A stretch of DNA of 64,000 nt from Prorocentrum cordatum (GCA_963575745.1 CAUYUJ010011148.1:276952-340951), one strand, 5' to 3'. Numbered from the stretch's first letter, positions 1 to 11,243 are shown. Program-made: numbers and translations. The notes: a model not told the origin generated them from the sequence alone.

Positions 1-640
1 CAAAGAATTTGAGACGTGGCGGGGAGGGAGTCCATTTGCAGCGGGGCCGCGGGCCCGACATCGGAACCGCTGTGAACGGGTCCCCAGGCAACGATACTCG
101 TAATTCAGAGGCTCGTTGGGATGGCGCCGACTCTTCTCCTCCTTTTCGGTCTCCTCGCCGGACTGGCGGCGACAATTGTGTTCCCAGAAGGCAATCTGGA
201 AACATGATGGTGCGGGCCGTGTTGGGGCCCTGGTGGAGGGTTCCAACATACCACAACTGAAGCTGGAAAATCGGCAGGACGGCCCAATGGAATCATTCGA
301 AAAACCTTGGGATGGGAATGGAGGCGATTGAGCTTAGAACTGACATGAAAGTGTGAAGTGACAAAGCAAAGACGGCTGGATCTGGGAAGGCCACGGCGAG
401 GAGGGTGAGAAAGACCGCGAGGCTTACGACAGCGACCAGAATGGCCATGGGCCCATCCCGCCGCCGTCCTGGACTGTGGGTCGAAAGCCTGTGGGATGTT
501 CGTTGGGAAGGCGACAGAGGCCGCGCGGGGGCCTCTTGGTGGGACGTTTCTATGCATCTTCTCGTTGACCATCCTGGGCCGTTTTGGGCGCCCCTGGGGC
601 CGCTTTGGAGCCTGCGTGGGTCCCTGTATGCCATTTTCCT
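1..640. other. unassigned sequence
   Basis: No gene, RNA or repeat boundary was recognised here. Short open frames exist on both strands, but their translations are Arg/Pro/Gly-rich and look like chance reading of GC-rich DNA. Confidence 0.5.
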
Positions 641-1068
641 TTCCGCCTCCTCCTCCTCCTCCTCTTTTTCCTCCTCCTCCTCCTCCTCCTCCTCCTCCTC
701 CTCCTCCTCCTCCCCCTCCCCCTCTCCCTCCTCCTCCTCCTCCTCCGCCTCCTCCTCCTCCTGTGTCTCCTCTCCTACTCCTCCTCCTCCTCCCTCCTCC
801 GCCTCCTCCTCCTCTCCTCCTCCACCTCCTCCGCCTCCTCCGCCTCATCCATCCTCCCCCTCCTCCTCCTCCTCCTCCTCCTACTACTACTGCACCTCCT
901 CCTCCTGCTCCTCCTCCTCCCTCTCTCCTCCTCTCCTCATCTCCTCCTCTCTTCCTCCTCATGCTCCTCCTTCTCCTCCTCCTCCTCCTCCTCCTTCCTC
1001 CTCTTCCTTCTCCTCCTCCTCCTCCTCCTCCTCCTCGTCGCCGTCGTCCTCCTCCTCCTCTTCTGTCT
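641..1068 (+). repeat. (TCC)n microsatellite
   Basis: An imperfect CCT/TCC tract of more than 400 bp. It gives stop-free poly-Ser, poly-Pro and poly-Leu frames on the plus strand and poly-Arg/Glu/Gly frames on the minus strand; none is treated as a gene. Homopurine/homopyrimidine mirror tracts like this can form triplex DNA. Confidence 0.95.
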
Positions 1069-1320
1069 GGGGCCTGGAGCGCCCACGGAAGCTTTCATGG
1101 GGCCGTCCTGGCGCAGCCTGGAAGCCTTCGGAGACCGTTCAGGCAGCATCTTCGGCGCTCTCGGGGCGTGCTAGACCCAGTCTAGCAGACTATCGTACCG
1201 ATGTGTGTGCCCTCTGTGCGACCACGAGGCCACTTGCGGCACCACGAGAGCGCCCCTGGAGCCCCCGCCCACCCATGTGTACCCGTGGTCCTGATCCTGG
1301 GCCCGCCCGAGGCCTACCCC

Positions 1321-1321
1321 G

Positions 1322-1360
<39 letters not shown>

Positions 1361-1402
1361 GTATATATACACATCTATACATATATGTGTGTGTATATAT
1401 TA
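1321..1402. repeat. (TA)n-rich tract
   Basis: An AT-rich block of TATATA and ATACATATATG units, standing out from the GC-rich surroundings. Confidence 0.85.
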
Positions 1403-1669
1403 GAACCACGCGCGCGCTTCGCGCACGCTTAGGTTCTAGGGCAGTCCAAGCCAAACTCGCAGAATCGGATGAGGATGGACATCATCCCGCAGGGATCACC
1501 ACGCGGGAGCGCACCTCCTGCCACTGCTGGACGCTTCGGGGGTCACTGGAATAAGCAGGCCTTTGAGAGGCCATGCTGCTCCAGGCAGATCCGCCGAGCG
1601 GCTGCCCGAAATTAAACTCATGGGGAGGCTTCGGAGCGTCTTCAGCGGTCTTAGAGACCTTCTGGGTGC

Positions 1670-1843
1670 GAGGCGGAAATTCATCCATATCCACCGCCTG
1701 GGAACTGACGTCCTGGTGCCCCAGCGGGCGGTGGATATGGATATATTTCGGCCCCTGGGGGCCCGAATATGTCTATATCTACCGCCTGCCAAGGCTCCGA
1801 AAACTGACCCTCCAGGCGGTGGTCATGTATAAATTCCGGCCTC
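1670..1843 (+). mobile_element. MITE-like repeat, family M, copy 1
   Basis: A 174-bp element with imperfect terminal inverted repeats, GAGGCGGAAATTCATCCATA on the left and the reverse complement of TATAAATTCCGGCCTC on the right. Its interior carries further GGATATGGATAT and CCGCCTGG inverted motifs. A second copy with the same ends and interior lies at 32,205-32,381. CTGGGTGC just left and CTGGGCGC just right of the element may be a degraded target duplication. No transposase is present, so it would be non-autonomous. Confidence 0.65.
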
Positions 1844-2179
1844 GGACTGGGCGCCTTGAGTCGGGCGTTGGCAGAACTGGGTTTAGTGGGACCTGGTTTA
1901 CTGATGTGTACTGGGGGACGCCCTCCCCGCCCCGTCTCACTAAGTGGAACTGCCGTCACCCGAAAAAACACAAGCTACGGCAGACCTGGTTTAGTGATTC
2001 TGTCCAATTCAGGGGCTCCGGGGCCCTACCACTAACCGGGTCCCCTCACCTGGGGTCCTGGCTCTACCCGATCGGGGGCCCCTCGACCTATCTCGGAGGT
2101 GCTGAACCTGAGCTGGCATTTCGAGGTCTCCTCCCCACGATGGCGCCCGAAGAATTCCAACAGGGCTGCACGAGGTCCG

Positions 2180-2620
2180 TGAGAAGCTACGACGGCACAC
2201 CCGAGGCCCCCAAGAGGCGCGAAAGAGAGCCCACAGAGGCCCACATGAGGCCCCGAGGGCCCAAAACTGTTTCCAAGAGACCTCCAAGAGGCACTCCAAG
2301 AAACCCCTCTGAGTTTCCAAGAAGCCTCTGAACCACAACCCAGGCGCGGTCGCGGGGAGAAGTACGAGAAAGCAGAAAATCAGTCATTGTCCCCATTGGT
2401 GCTGTTGGCCTGTCGCGGGCTTCCCCGGAGCTCTTGGGAGCCTCTTGGAAGCCTCTTGGGGCAATCTTGGAAGTCTTGGGGCCTTCCAAAGCCGTCGAGG
2501 GGCCAACTTATACAGCCTTGCAGCACTCTTGGGCTGTCTCAGGGCGTCCTGGGCCGTCTTCAGGCCCTCTGGGAGCCCTCTGGACGCCTGCGAGGATGGT
2601 ACTGGGGATTTGCCGCCGAT
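2180..2620. repeat. degenerate CCAAGAGGCC-type array
   Basis: Low-complexity DNA built from variants of CCAAGAGG and its complement CCTCTTGG. Both strands read as Gly/Ser/Trp/Leu-rich peptides. Related stretches lie near 6.1-6.6 kb, 22.8-23.3 kb and 61.2-61.4 kb. It looks like a degenerate minisatellite. Confidence 0.6.
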
Positions 2621-2661
2621 GGTAGCGAAGTCAGCGGAGCCTCGGAGGAAGCGGCCGGTAT

Positions 2662-2760
2662 GAGCGCGTTTCTTTGCTTTCGGCGATGACAAGCGTCATG
2701 GGGGGGGGGGAGCGGGGGGGGGGTTGCCGTAACGCTCCCCCCCGCCGAGTGGCTCCAGCA
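2662..2760 (+). repeat. family S repeat, left-end fragment
   Basis: Begins with GAGCGCGTTTCTTTGCTTTC, which matches the left end of the fuller copy at 54,586. It continues through a G-run into CCGTAACGCTCCCCCC. The rest of the element is missing and an (ACG)n tract follows. Confidence 0.5.
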
Positions 2761-2784
2761 CCACAGCCGCGCCCGCGCGCACGA

Positions 2785-2915
2785 CGACGATGAGCGACGA
2801 GCGACGAGCAACGAGCGACGAGCGACGACGACGACGATGACGACGATGAGCGACGACGACGACGACGACAACACGACGACGATGACGACGACGACGAGGG
2901 AGAGGACGATGACGA
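2785..2915 (+). repeat. (ACG)n microsatellite with ATGAGCG interruptions
   Basis: Short GACGACGA blocks alternate with GAGCGACGA units. The open frames across it are repeat artefacts. Confidence 0.85.
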
Positions 2916-3004
2916 CGCGGGGGGGTAGGAAAAATGATAGCGCTTCCGCGTGCACTATGTACAGTCCCTAGGGGCACGAACCACGACCAGGGGCTACGAG
3001 CCAC

Positions 3005-3072
3005 GACCAGGAGGAGGGGGAGGAGGAGGAAGAAGAGGAGGAGAGGGAGGAGGAAAAGGAGGAGGAAGAGCC
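3005..3072 (+). repeat. (GGA)n tract
   Basis: A short GGA/GAA purine tract directly before the 12-bp minisatellite. Confidence 0.85.
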
Positions 3073-3094
3073 TTCACCGAGAACACAAAATCAC

Positions 3095-3430
3095 AATCTC
3101 GGATCCCTACGCGGATCCCAGTGCGGGTCCCTATGCGAATCCCTATGCCGTACCCTAGGTGGATTCCTATGCGGATCCCTGCGCGGATGCCTCTGCGGAT
3201 GCTTATGTGGATCCCGATGCTGTTCCCGATGCGGATGCCTACGAGGATGCCCATGAGCATTGCCATGCGAATCCCAATGCGAATCCAGGTGCGGATCCTT
3301 ACGCAGATCCCTCTGCGGATTCCCATGCGGATGCGGATGCGCGTTCTATGCGGATCCCCATAAAATTCCCAATACGGACTAGACTCCAATGCGGATTCCT
3401 ATGCGGACACCTATGCGGATCCCGATGCGC
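3095..3430 (+). repeat. 12-bp ATGCGGATCCCT minisatellite
   Basis: About 28 imperfect copies of a 12-bp unit close to CCTATGCGGATC. Because 12 is divisible by three, one plus frame reads repeats of the type DPYADPSA and another reads PMRIPMRI; the minus frames read RIGIRIGI. All frames stay open for the length of the array, so openness is not evidence of a gene here. Confidence 0.85.
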
Positions 3431-3540
3431 ACGGCGGCAGTGCCCGGAGTGCACTGGGGGGGAGCGTTACGTCATGGGGGGGGGGACGGGGGCCATGACG
3501 CCCGTCATGCCCCTATACAATAAAGAAACACGCTATGTGT
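3428..3540 (+). repeat. family S repeat, right-end fragment
   Basis: Reads GCACGGCGGCAGTGCCCGGA, then a G-rich middle, then AATAAAGAAACACGCT. This matches the right half of the copy at 54,586-54,803. The left half is absent. Confidence 0.55.
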
Positions 3541-3616
3541 ATGTACGTAGCATGTATGTTCGTATGTGCGTATGTATGTTGGTATGTATACTGTTTGCTT
3601 GTAGGTTTGCAAATAT

Positions 3617-4098
3617 AAGTATGTATGTATGTATGTATGTATGTATGTATGTATGTATGTATGTATGTATGTCTGCCTGTCTGCTGGCTGTTTGTCTGTT
3701 TGATTGTCTGCATGTATGCATGCATGTGTATATGTATTTGCGAGTGCATGTATGTATGTATGCACGCATGCATGTATGCATGTATGTGTTAACATGTATG
3801 TATGTGTCAATAGCTGCTCATACATGTATACACGTATGTGTGTATCGCAAAGGTATATACATACATATATGTATGTATGTGTGTATGTATGTATGTATGT
3901 ATGTATGTATGTATGTATGTATGTATGTATGTATGCATGTGTGTATGTATGTATGTATGTATGTATGTATGTATGTATGTATGCATGTGTGTATGTATGT
4001 ATGTATGTATGTATGTATGTATGTACGTACGTATGTATGTATGTATGTATGTATGTATGTATGTATGTATGTATGTATGTATGTATGTATGCATGTAA

Positions 4099-4129
<31 letters not shown>

Positions 4130-4215
4130 TGTATGTATGTATGTATGTATGTATGTATGTATGTATGCATGTATGTATGTATGTATGTATGTATGTATGT
4201 ATGTATGTATGTATA
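3617..4215 (+). repeat. (TATG)n microsatellite
   Basis: Long runs of ATGT/TATG, interrupted between about 3,673 and 3,860 and nearly pure afterwards. The plus strand reads MYVC repeats and the minus strand reads IHTY repeats. These are simple-repeat translations. Confidence 0.95.
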
Positions 4216-5147
4216 GATCGCCAAAGGTCGGCGATTGACTCTCGATAGCGGAACTGCATGTTCCTGGGCGGGGCGGGCTACATGGGCGATTGGGGGTCCT
4301 TGCGTTCCCCCTGGGGCGCATTCCCCCCGAGACCTTGCCCCTGGACCTGGGGCGTGTCGCCGCTCACGGCCCCCGCCAGCTGCTCCATCGACACCGTTTT
4401 GGAACTCCGCTCCTCCGGGGGGGGGGGGGCGCAGAGGATGCCGATACGCACCGTACGCTGCTTAGCGACTTCTCTCGGGAGGCGGCTTCTGATTGGGGTT
4501 CCGAGGCGGAACTGGCCCTGCGGCGCTGATGGGCCCCCCTGGTCGCGCTGGAAAATGCAAGTCCGCGCTGGGCCCCGGAACTTTCTGCTTAGGATTGGTT
4601 CTTCGCGAAATGAGAGGGCGTCCGCGTCGGAACGTCTGTCCACGCCTCACAGAGCCGCTCAGGCCAGGTCCCTGGGCCCCTGCCAGGGCTCCATCCTGGC
4701 CAGTTCCTCGATCGCCGCGCGCGGCCGTCGCGGCGAGAGCCCTCGGGAACGCATGGGGTCGCCGAAAAAAAAATCCATCGACGTCGTCGTCGTCGTCGTC
4801 GTGGTCGTCGTCGTCGTCGTCGATGTCTATCTCCAGTCGCCCTTCGACTGAGGCGGCGCCCGCGCATCCCTCCGCCCACGGCGGGGCGCCGTGGCGACGA
4901 GGGCCCCTGCGGAAGAGGCCCGAGGAGGCGAGAGCGCAGGGGGGACATGCCAATCGGTTGGAGGAGGTGGGTAAGAGCATGGGATTCCACCAGCCCTGTA
5001 GGTCGTGGCTTGTTTGGGGCGCCCCTCCCTTATCCCCTGCCCCTGGACCTGGACGGGGCGTTTCGCGAGGTGCCAGAGCGTCCACAAAAGGCCTCGGCTA
5101 GAACGCCAGAAATGATTGCGGGTGGATTGAGCAGGGACCGACAGTCC
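4216..5147. other. unassigned sequence with a short (GTC)n tract
   Basis: GC-rich DNA with no recognised gene. A (GTC)n run lies at about 4,780-4,825 and a G-run at about 4,418. Open frames on both strands are Pro/Arg/Gly-rich and match nothing I know. Confidence 0.45.
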
Positions 5148-5356
5148 TGGCATTCCTATAGGCCTACCACGACATGTTCTTAGAACCCCAAAAATGCTCT
5201 AAGAACAAAACAATGTTCTTCGAACAGAACCCGACGGGCTAAAACAAGACAGTCCCAGCCAGAAATGTTCTAAGAACAGCTCGTGGAAACCACAGAAGGT
5301 TCTTAGAACATTCTCTGGTAGGCCTAGTAGGCGAGCTAGGACGCTTCGCCAGTGCT
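5148..5356 (+). mobile_element. palindromic repeat, family K, copy 1
   Basis: A repeat of about 209 bp with inverted arms. TAGGCCTACCA followed by ATGTTCTTAGAACC on the left is matched by the reverse complement of GGTTCTTAGAACAT and TGGTAGGCCTA on the right. Internal GTTCTNAGAAC palindromes recur. A diverged second copy is at 52,999-53,212. No target duplication was found. Confidence 0.6.
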
Positions 5357-5547
5357 TGAGTGGAGAGGAAGGACTTGCGGTCAGGACCGGCTTCGAACGC
5401 CTCCTTCATCAACGGGCCTGCCAGGCACGTGGCCCAGGCGTCGGCACGGTGCCGCCTCCGCCCAGGTTCGGCCGAGCGCTCTTGCGCCTCTTCGGCGCCT
5501 CGTTCGCCGAGGACGGCCACGCTGTCATCGGGGAGCTAACCGAAAAC

Positions 5548-5762
5548 GCTCCAGCACCTCCGCCTCCTCTTCCTCCTCCTCCTCCTCTTCCCCCCCTCCT
5601 CCTCCTCCTGCTCCTCCTCCTCCTCACCGCCTCCTCCTCCTCCTCGTCTTCTTCCTCATCCGCCGGCTTCCTCTCCTCCTTCCTCCTCCCTTCTCCCTCC
5701 TCCCTCCTCCCCCCCTCCTCCTACTCTTCCTCCTCCTGGTCCTCCTCCGGTTTATCCTCTAT
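5548..5762 (+). repeat. (CCT)n tract
   Basis: An imperfect CCT/CTT tract. Its stop-free Ser/Pro/Leu frames are not genes. Confidence 0.9.
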
Positions 5763-6084
5763 CCTCCGCCTCTGGAAGTATGACGGCTTCCCAGCCAGGG
5801 CATCATTTCTGAATGGCTGGTGGGGTTACGCGAATCGTCTAGGAACTGAAGGCGTTGGAACTAGATTGGATCCCCACCCGCCCCTTGAAGACGGAGGTCG
5901 GGAGAATACCACCCCATCATTGAAATCGCCTGGAGTCGCTGGGATATAGGGCTCAAGAAACCCACCCGCCCCTTGGGCAGAGGTAGTCAAACGAGTTCGT
6001 TCCTCTTCCAAAAGCGTATTCCTTTCTGGGAGGTGTACCTCGCCCCCCCTGAGGTTGTTTTGGGGAGGCGCGATCGGTCAGAGC

Positions 6085-6625
6085 GCCCAAGATTGCCCGA
6101 GATGGCTGCAAGAGAGACTCCGATGCTCCAAGATGGCCTCCAAGACGGCTCAAGATAGCCGACGCTGGTTCAAGATAGCTTGCGACATACCTCCAAGAGG
6201 CCCGACAACGGCCACAAGACCGCTCCCAGCGCCCTCGGACCCCCCTCAGGACCCCCAAAGAGGCCAAAGAGCCTTCAAACACCTGCGGACAATCAGTAAT
6301 TTGTGCCACCTCACCGTTTCGCTCAGAATGCGCCTTTGAAGCCCAAAGATGGCCCCAGATGGTTAGCCCAGGAGGGGCCCAAGAGGGCCCCAAGAGGCCG
6401 CCCTGACGGCCCCAAGAGCGCCGAAGATCGGTCCAAGAGCGCCCCGAGAACGCCCCAAGAGGCAGCCTTGATAGCCCCCCCCCCCGAGTTTGATCGATCG
6501 CCTCCAGGATGGCCCCAAGATGCCCTCCAGAGGGCCCCAAGAGAGCCCCAAGAGGGCCCCAAGAAGGCCGCACGACCACCCAAAAGAGCTCCTAGGGGAC
6601 CAAAAGATCCAGAGTCCCAAGAGGG
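6085..6625 (+). repeat. degenerate CCAAGAGGGCCC array
   Basis: Dozens of variants of CCCCAAGAGGGC and CCAAGATGGC in irregular 10-15-bp steps. The minus strand reads GPSWGSLGALW-type peptides and the plus strand reads PKRAPRGP-type peptides, both open throughout. I read it as a degenerate minisatellite. Confidence 0.65.
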
Positions 6626-6649
6626 CGCCAAAAAGAGACATTGACGGCT

Positions 6650-6832
6650 CTGTCCTCGTCATCGTTATCCTCCTCCGTCTCCTCCTCGTCCTCGTCCTTG
6701 CCCTCATCGTTCTCCGTGTTCCTTTGCTCCTCTTCCTCGTGGTGGTGGTGGTGGTGGTGGTCGTCGTTTTCTTCTTCCTCCTCCTTCTCCTCCTCCTCCT
6801 CCTCCTCCTCCTCCTCCTCCTTCCCTCGCCCC
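6650..6832 (+). repeat. compound CTC/GGT/CCT microsatellite
   Basis: CTCCTCGT blocks, then (GGT)n at about 6,740-6,762, then (CCT)n. This is a simple repeat. Confidence 0.9.
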
Positions 6833-7117
6833 CATGCGGGCCCTAGGGGTTGCCCGAAGAGGCCTTCCAATGCCACCCTTGCTCCCAGAAATCTCTCTGT
6901 TTACCATGGTTGCCCGCTTTGTTTCTCTATATGTGTCTATTCGTCCCTGTTCCCGTCAGCTGTCATTGGCTGAGTTTCTGAATGGGCTGGTGGGGATACC
7001 CGAAGCGTGAATCGTATACATATTTTCAACGACCGATTGGTAGGGCCTCGGAACCTTAACAAAGAATCTGGTGCGACCCCAATTAGGGGAAAGCTTCCCA
7101 AGTTGCCAGCAAGTGCG

Positions 7118-7243
7118 GCAATGCTTGGAATTGACTGGCATGGCGTGGCATTGTTTGTAAATGCTTGGCGTTGCTCGGCATTGCTTGACATTGCTTGGCA
7201 TCGCTTGGCATTCCTTGGCGTTGCTTGGCGCTGCTGGCAAACC
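7118..7243 (+). repeat. 10-bp TTGCTTGGCA tandem array
   Basis: About twelve degenerate copies of TTGCTTGGCA, with variants such as TGGCGTTGCT and TGACATTGCT. Confidence 0.8.
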
Positions 7244-7324
7244 GTGGAGCCCAGGGAGCATAAAAAACCCGGGGAACCCGAGGAAGGACGGCCTTTTAAG
7301 AACAGCGAGGACACGAGACCAGAC

Positions 7325-7481
7325 TTAAGTCGGGCGTGTCCCCCTACAGGGGGATTTCAAGGAAAAATGAAAAATATTCACAACATGCTCCCGAAAAGCA
7401 AAAAATGCTCACAAAATGCCCCCCAGACTATTTTTTACTATTGTTGAATATTTCCCCCGTAGACGAACAGGCCCGACTTAC
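7325..7481 (+). mobile_element. MITE, family G, copy 1 (8-bp target duplication)
   Basis: A 157-bp element. The left end TTAAGTCGGGCGTGTCCCCC and the right end, read inward as GTAAGTCGGGCCTGTTCGTC, are inverted repeats of about 30 bp. GACCAGAC (7,317-7,324) is repeated exactly as GACCAGAC (7,482-7,489). The core is A-rich and codes for nothing. Eight-base duplications are typical of hAT and P-type DNA transposons; the superfamily here is not established. Confidence 0.85.
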
Positions 7482-7655
7482 GACCAGACACGCAGCTGGA
7501 GAGCCTGGGGGACGCCGACCGGCACAGGCCGCGCCCCCAACCAGCTGCTCACGAGCACTCGGGCATGACTGGCTGGCGAAACGGACCAGAACAAAGAGCT
7601 GCCCCCGGGGGGAAGTGGTCGAGACCTCGGCCGCGGATTGAGGAATCGGCATCAT

Positions 7656-7818
7656 TCAGGAGGGGGAAAAACACACAGACACAATTAATCGTCGATTCCC
7701 CAGAAAATATGGGAAAATATGGGAAGTGGGGGGGAAGACAGAAACCCAGAAAATATGGGAAAATATGGGGGATATTTTTATTTGTGTGTATTTATTTGTG
7801 TGTCCCAGTTCCCCTTCA
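7656..7818 (-). mobile_element. MITE-like element, family T, copy 1 (5-bp target duplication)
   Basis: A 163-bp element inserted in reverse relative to the other T copies. It runs from TCAGGAGGGGG to CCCCTTCA and has a core of repeated GAAAATATGGGAAAATATGG. ATCAT lies exactly on both sides (7,651-7,655 and 7,819-7,823). It has no coding capacity. Confidence 0.85.
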
Positions 7819-7829
7819 ATCATATAGGG

Positions 7830-7964
7830 TTAAGTCGGGCGTGTCCCCCGTACAGGGGCATTTTCGACGAAAAATAAAACAACAAAAATGCAAAAAAACA
7901 GTCCCCTGACTATTGTGTGATTATTTTTGAATATTCCTCCTGTAGAGGGACAGGCCCGACTTAC
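7830..7964 (+). mobile_element. MITE, family G, copy 2
   Basis: A 135-bp copy with TTAAGTCGGGCGTGTCCCCC on the left and TGTAGAGGGACAGGCCCGAC on the right. The flanks ATATAGGG and GTATAGGC agree at 6 of 8 positions. It sits within a few bases of T copy 1, so this short interval was hit twice. Confidence 0.8.
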
Positions 7965-8509
7965 GTATAGGCCGTCTGGGTCGGTACACCCGCAAGGCAA
8001 GGTCGTGCCGTGACGGCGACGGCGTTGGTTTTTGCGCGGGACCTGGACCCTGGAGAGAGATCGCAACCTTGAACGCCCGCGCGAGGGTCGTCGCCGCGCC
8101 GACGCGGCGCGAACCTGCCGCATGCCTCTCCCTGGCCTTCGATCGAGGCATCGGCGGGGCCGGTCTTCATCCGGAGTCGTTTTGTGGACAGTCCCGGGAG
8201 CCCAGTGCGGGCCCAGTGAGGGCTCCCCGAACGCCAAAGTCGACCCAAACCTCCCTCTGACACTCTGTCTCGACGAGAAGAGGCCTTGGTCTCTCCCCTG
8301 GTCGCTGGACAGTCCTCCAAAACAAATACGTCGTCGTCGTCGTTGTCGACCTCTTCCTACTCTCACTCTGAGGCCCATACATCCGACGATACGATTATTC
8401 TTCCTTCAATGCGCTGCCGCTGCCCCATGCAAATGCCCTGGCCCCTTCCCTGCGACCGGTTCGTGAAGGCCCCAAGGCCCGATAAATGTGCCCCAAAACC
8501 AAAATCAAG

Positions 8510-8820
8510 GAACAACGCCGGAACTGAAAACATACTGGTGGGAGATCTGGGTCATTGTCGTTGCCGCCGACGCCTCCGTCCGCGCTGGTTAAGAACAGCG
8601 CCAGGAACGGCAAATGTATGGTGAGATCTGGGTCGTCGCCGTCGTCGTCGACGCCTGCCTCCCCCCCCTCGATGAGAACGCCAGCACTGAAACCATACAT
8701 TGCCGTCGTCGTCGCCGCCGCCGCCGCCGCCGTCGCCGTCATCCTCGACGCCTGCCCCCCCGATGAGAACGCCAGCGCTGAAACCATACATTGCCGGAGA
8801 TCTGAGTCGTCGGCACCGCC
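8510..8820 (+). repeat. degenerate tandem repeat with GAACGCCAGC units
   Basis: Four partial copies of a unit of about 80-100 bp: GAACGCCAGC, then CTGAAACCATACATTG, then GAGATCTGGGTC, then (GTC)n. The last two copies are the most alike. Confidence 0.7.
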
Positions 8821-8869
8821 GCCGCCGCCGCCGTCGTCGTCGTCGTCGACGCCTCTCTCCCCCGGTCCT

Positions 8870-9330
8870 CGATCGAGGCGGCGCCCGCGCCTCCCTCCGC
8901 CCACGCAGGCGGCCCGGCCGCGGCGGCGGCCGCCGCCGCCGCCCACGCCGCCCGGCGGCCGCCGCCCGGCGCGGCCCGCCGCCGCCCGCGCGCGGCCGCG
9001 GCCGCGCCAGTGCCGCCGGCGGCCGCGCCGAGCCACGCCAGGCGCTCGCGCGGCGCCGCGCCCCCGGCGCGCGAGCGGCGGCGTGGCCGCGCTCGGGCGC
9101 GCGCGGCGCGCGCGAGCCCTGCGGCCACGGCGGCGGCGCGGGCGGGCGCGCCGCGGCCGCCGCGGGCGGCCGCCCCATGGCGCCGCGCGCGGGCGGTGCC
9201 GGTGGCAGCCAACGCGCAGGTCGGGCGCAGCCGCGCCGAGGGGTCTGGGCCCACGTGGCCCCTGCGGCGGCCCTCGCGGCGCCCCCCGGCGCCGAGTCCG
9301 GGGCTCGTCGCCCGGCAACCGCGCCGAGAG
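8870..9330. other. extreme GC island
   Basis: Almost entirely G and C with scattered A and very few T (CGCGCG, GCCGCC and GGCGGC motifs). All six frames stay open for long distances and read Ala/Arg/Pro/Gly peptides. No family was recognised. The base composition differs sharply from both flanks. Confidence 0.6.
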
Positions 9331-9417
9331 GGCCCCAAGGCTCAGAAGCAGGCGTGCGGGAAAGAGGCCTGGGGAGGAGGGCGCAGGGGTCGGGGGTGGT
9401 GAGGGCAGAGCCGCAAA

Positions 9418-9580
9418 CCCAGACCCCCGACGTCATGATTTTTTCAATACGTCGACCCCTGAGGTCTCGACTCATTCCCCTGGACCGGTTTTTCATCCAG
9501 AGCCGTGTTTTGACGGTCCCGAAGGCCCGCAGAGGCCGAAAATGGCGAAAACCTCCCGTCATAATTTTTCCCCAATCAGT
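9418..9580 (+). mobile_element. MITE-like element, family P, copy 1 (right end lost)
   Basis: Starts CCCAGACCCCCGACGTCATG and contains the family core: a GGACCGGTTTTTCATCC segment, GACGGTCCCGA, then GGCGAAAACCTCCCGTC. The right terminal repeat seen in other copies is missing. Confidence 0.7.
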
Positions 9581-9922
9581 GCTTGTACTGAAAAAGTCTT
9601 TGGTAGCAGGCTGGGTTCCAGATTTCCCTGTTCCGGGTTCCCCGGTTCCCGGTTATTTGTTCCAGGCCGAGTTCGGTGGGTTCTGGGTTCACGGGCTCCC
9701 GGCCTCAGCGAAAACCATCCACTGATTGGGGTTTTTCTTCGGTGTAATTTCACTACCCGAGGGGGTCTTGGGAAGGGATCATGACAAGGAGCAGGACGCG
9801 AAAGCGAAGGAGCCCCTCGCTCGCCGCCGACGCGCGGTCGGCACGGAGTCCCCGCCGCTCCCTCCTCGCGGCCACGGCGGTAAGGGGGCCCCAGATGCGC
9901 TCGCCCCACGAGAAAGCGCCGC

Positions 9923-10170
9923 GGGAGGAGGAGGAGGAGGAGGAGGAGGTGGAGGTGGAGGTGGAGGAGGGGGAGGAGGAGGAGTAGGAGGAGGAGGAGG
10001 AGGAGGAGGGGGAGGAGGAGGAGGAGGAGGAGGAGGGAGGAGGAGGAGGAGGAGGAGGAGGAGCAGGAAGGAGGAGCAGGAGGAGGAGGAGGAGGAGGAG
10101 GAGGAGGAGGAGGAGGAGGAGGAGGAGGAGGAGGAGGAGGAGGAGGAGAAGGAGGAGTATGAGCAGGACG
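9923..10170 (+). repeat. (GGA)n tract
   Basis: A near-pure GGA tract that produces poly-Glu, poly-Gly and poly-Arg frames on the plus strand and poly-Leu/Pro/Ser frames on the minus strand. Confidence 0.95.
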
Positions 10171-10544
10171 AGCAGGAGAAGGAGCAGGAGGAAGGGCAGG
10201 GGGAGGCTCGGCGTAATCGACGCCACTCCTATGGGGCAGTGGGACATCCACGCTGCGCTGCGGGGGCTCGCCCTGCGGTGATGGGGGCGCGGGCGGGGTG
10301 TGGGGCGAGGTTCGGCGGAGGAGAAGGAGGAGATATAGAGGCGAAGCAGGAGGAGGACGACGACGAGCATGAGGAGAAAGAGGAGAGTATGGCAAAGCCA
10401 TTCATGCCACACTTGGGCCCTCTCGGCGCGCTCGAGAAGCAGCAGGCTCAAGGAACATGGAGGAGGAGAAGGAGAAGAAAGAAGGAGGAGGAGGCATGAT
10501 ATAAAACGCCACAACATTTGTGAATGCCCCCGTTCGGCCCTCCG

Positions 10545-11025
10545 CTTCCGTTTCCTCTTCCGTTTCCTCCTCCTCCTCTTCCGCCTCTTCTTCCGCCGCT
10601 TCTTCCATATCATCATCCGCTTCCTGCCCCTCAACAACCCCATCCTCCTCATCAAGATCCTCATCCACCTCCTCTGCTTCCTCCTTTTCCTCGTCCTCTT
10701 CATCTTCCTCCTCCTCCTCCTCCGCCTCCGTCTCCGCCTCATCCTGCACCTCCTCTAACTCCTCCTCCCCCTCCCCTTTGTCCTCCTCCTCCTCCTCTTC
10801 CTCCCCCTCCTCCTCCTGCTCCTCATCATCAGCATCATCATTATCAGTTTAATCAGCATCACCATCAGCATCATCATCAGCAGCATCAGCACTATCAACA
10901 TCGTCATGGTCATCAAATTCAGAATCCTCATCATCGTCATGATCATCAGCATCATCCTAATCCTCATCCTCATCCTCATCCTCATCCTCATCCTCATCAT
11001 CATCATCCTCATCATCATCCTCATC

Positions 11026-11074
<49 letters not shown>

Positions 11075-11122
11075 GCATCAGCATCAGCATCAGCATCAGC
11101 ATCAGCATCATCATCATCATCG

Positions 11123-11200
<78 letters not shown>

Positions 11201-11240
11201 CCCTCATCCTCCTCCTCGTCCTCCTCCTCCTCTTCATCCT
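10545..11240 (+). repeat. compound (CCT)n-(CAT)n microsatellite
   Basis: CCT/CTT-rich to about 10,830, then CATCAG and CATCCT blocks, then long (CAT)n. It reads poly-His, poly-Ile, poly-Met or poly-Asp depending on frame. Not a gene. Confidence 0.95.
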
Positions 11241-11243
11241 CTA

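Noticed and set aside
405-1403. Long plus-strand frames of 200-330 residues across the first CCT tract
   Set aside because: They are poly-Ser, poly-Pro and poly-Leu translations of a microsatellite; the flanking parts have no recognisable domain.
3159-4238. 359-residue frame with ADPSADSH and MYVC repeats
   Set aside because: It is entirely a 12-bp minisatellite plus (TATG)n; all frames are open there.
8395-9784. Several 200-400-residue Arg/Ala/Pro frames on both strands
   Set aside because: The region is an extreme GC island with stops absent by composition; no motif was seen.
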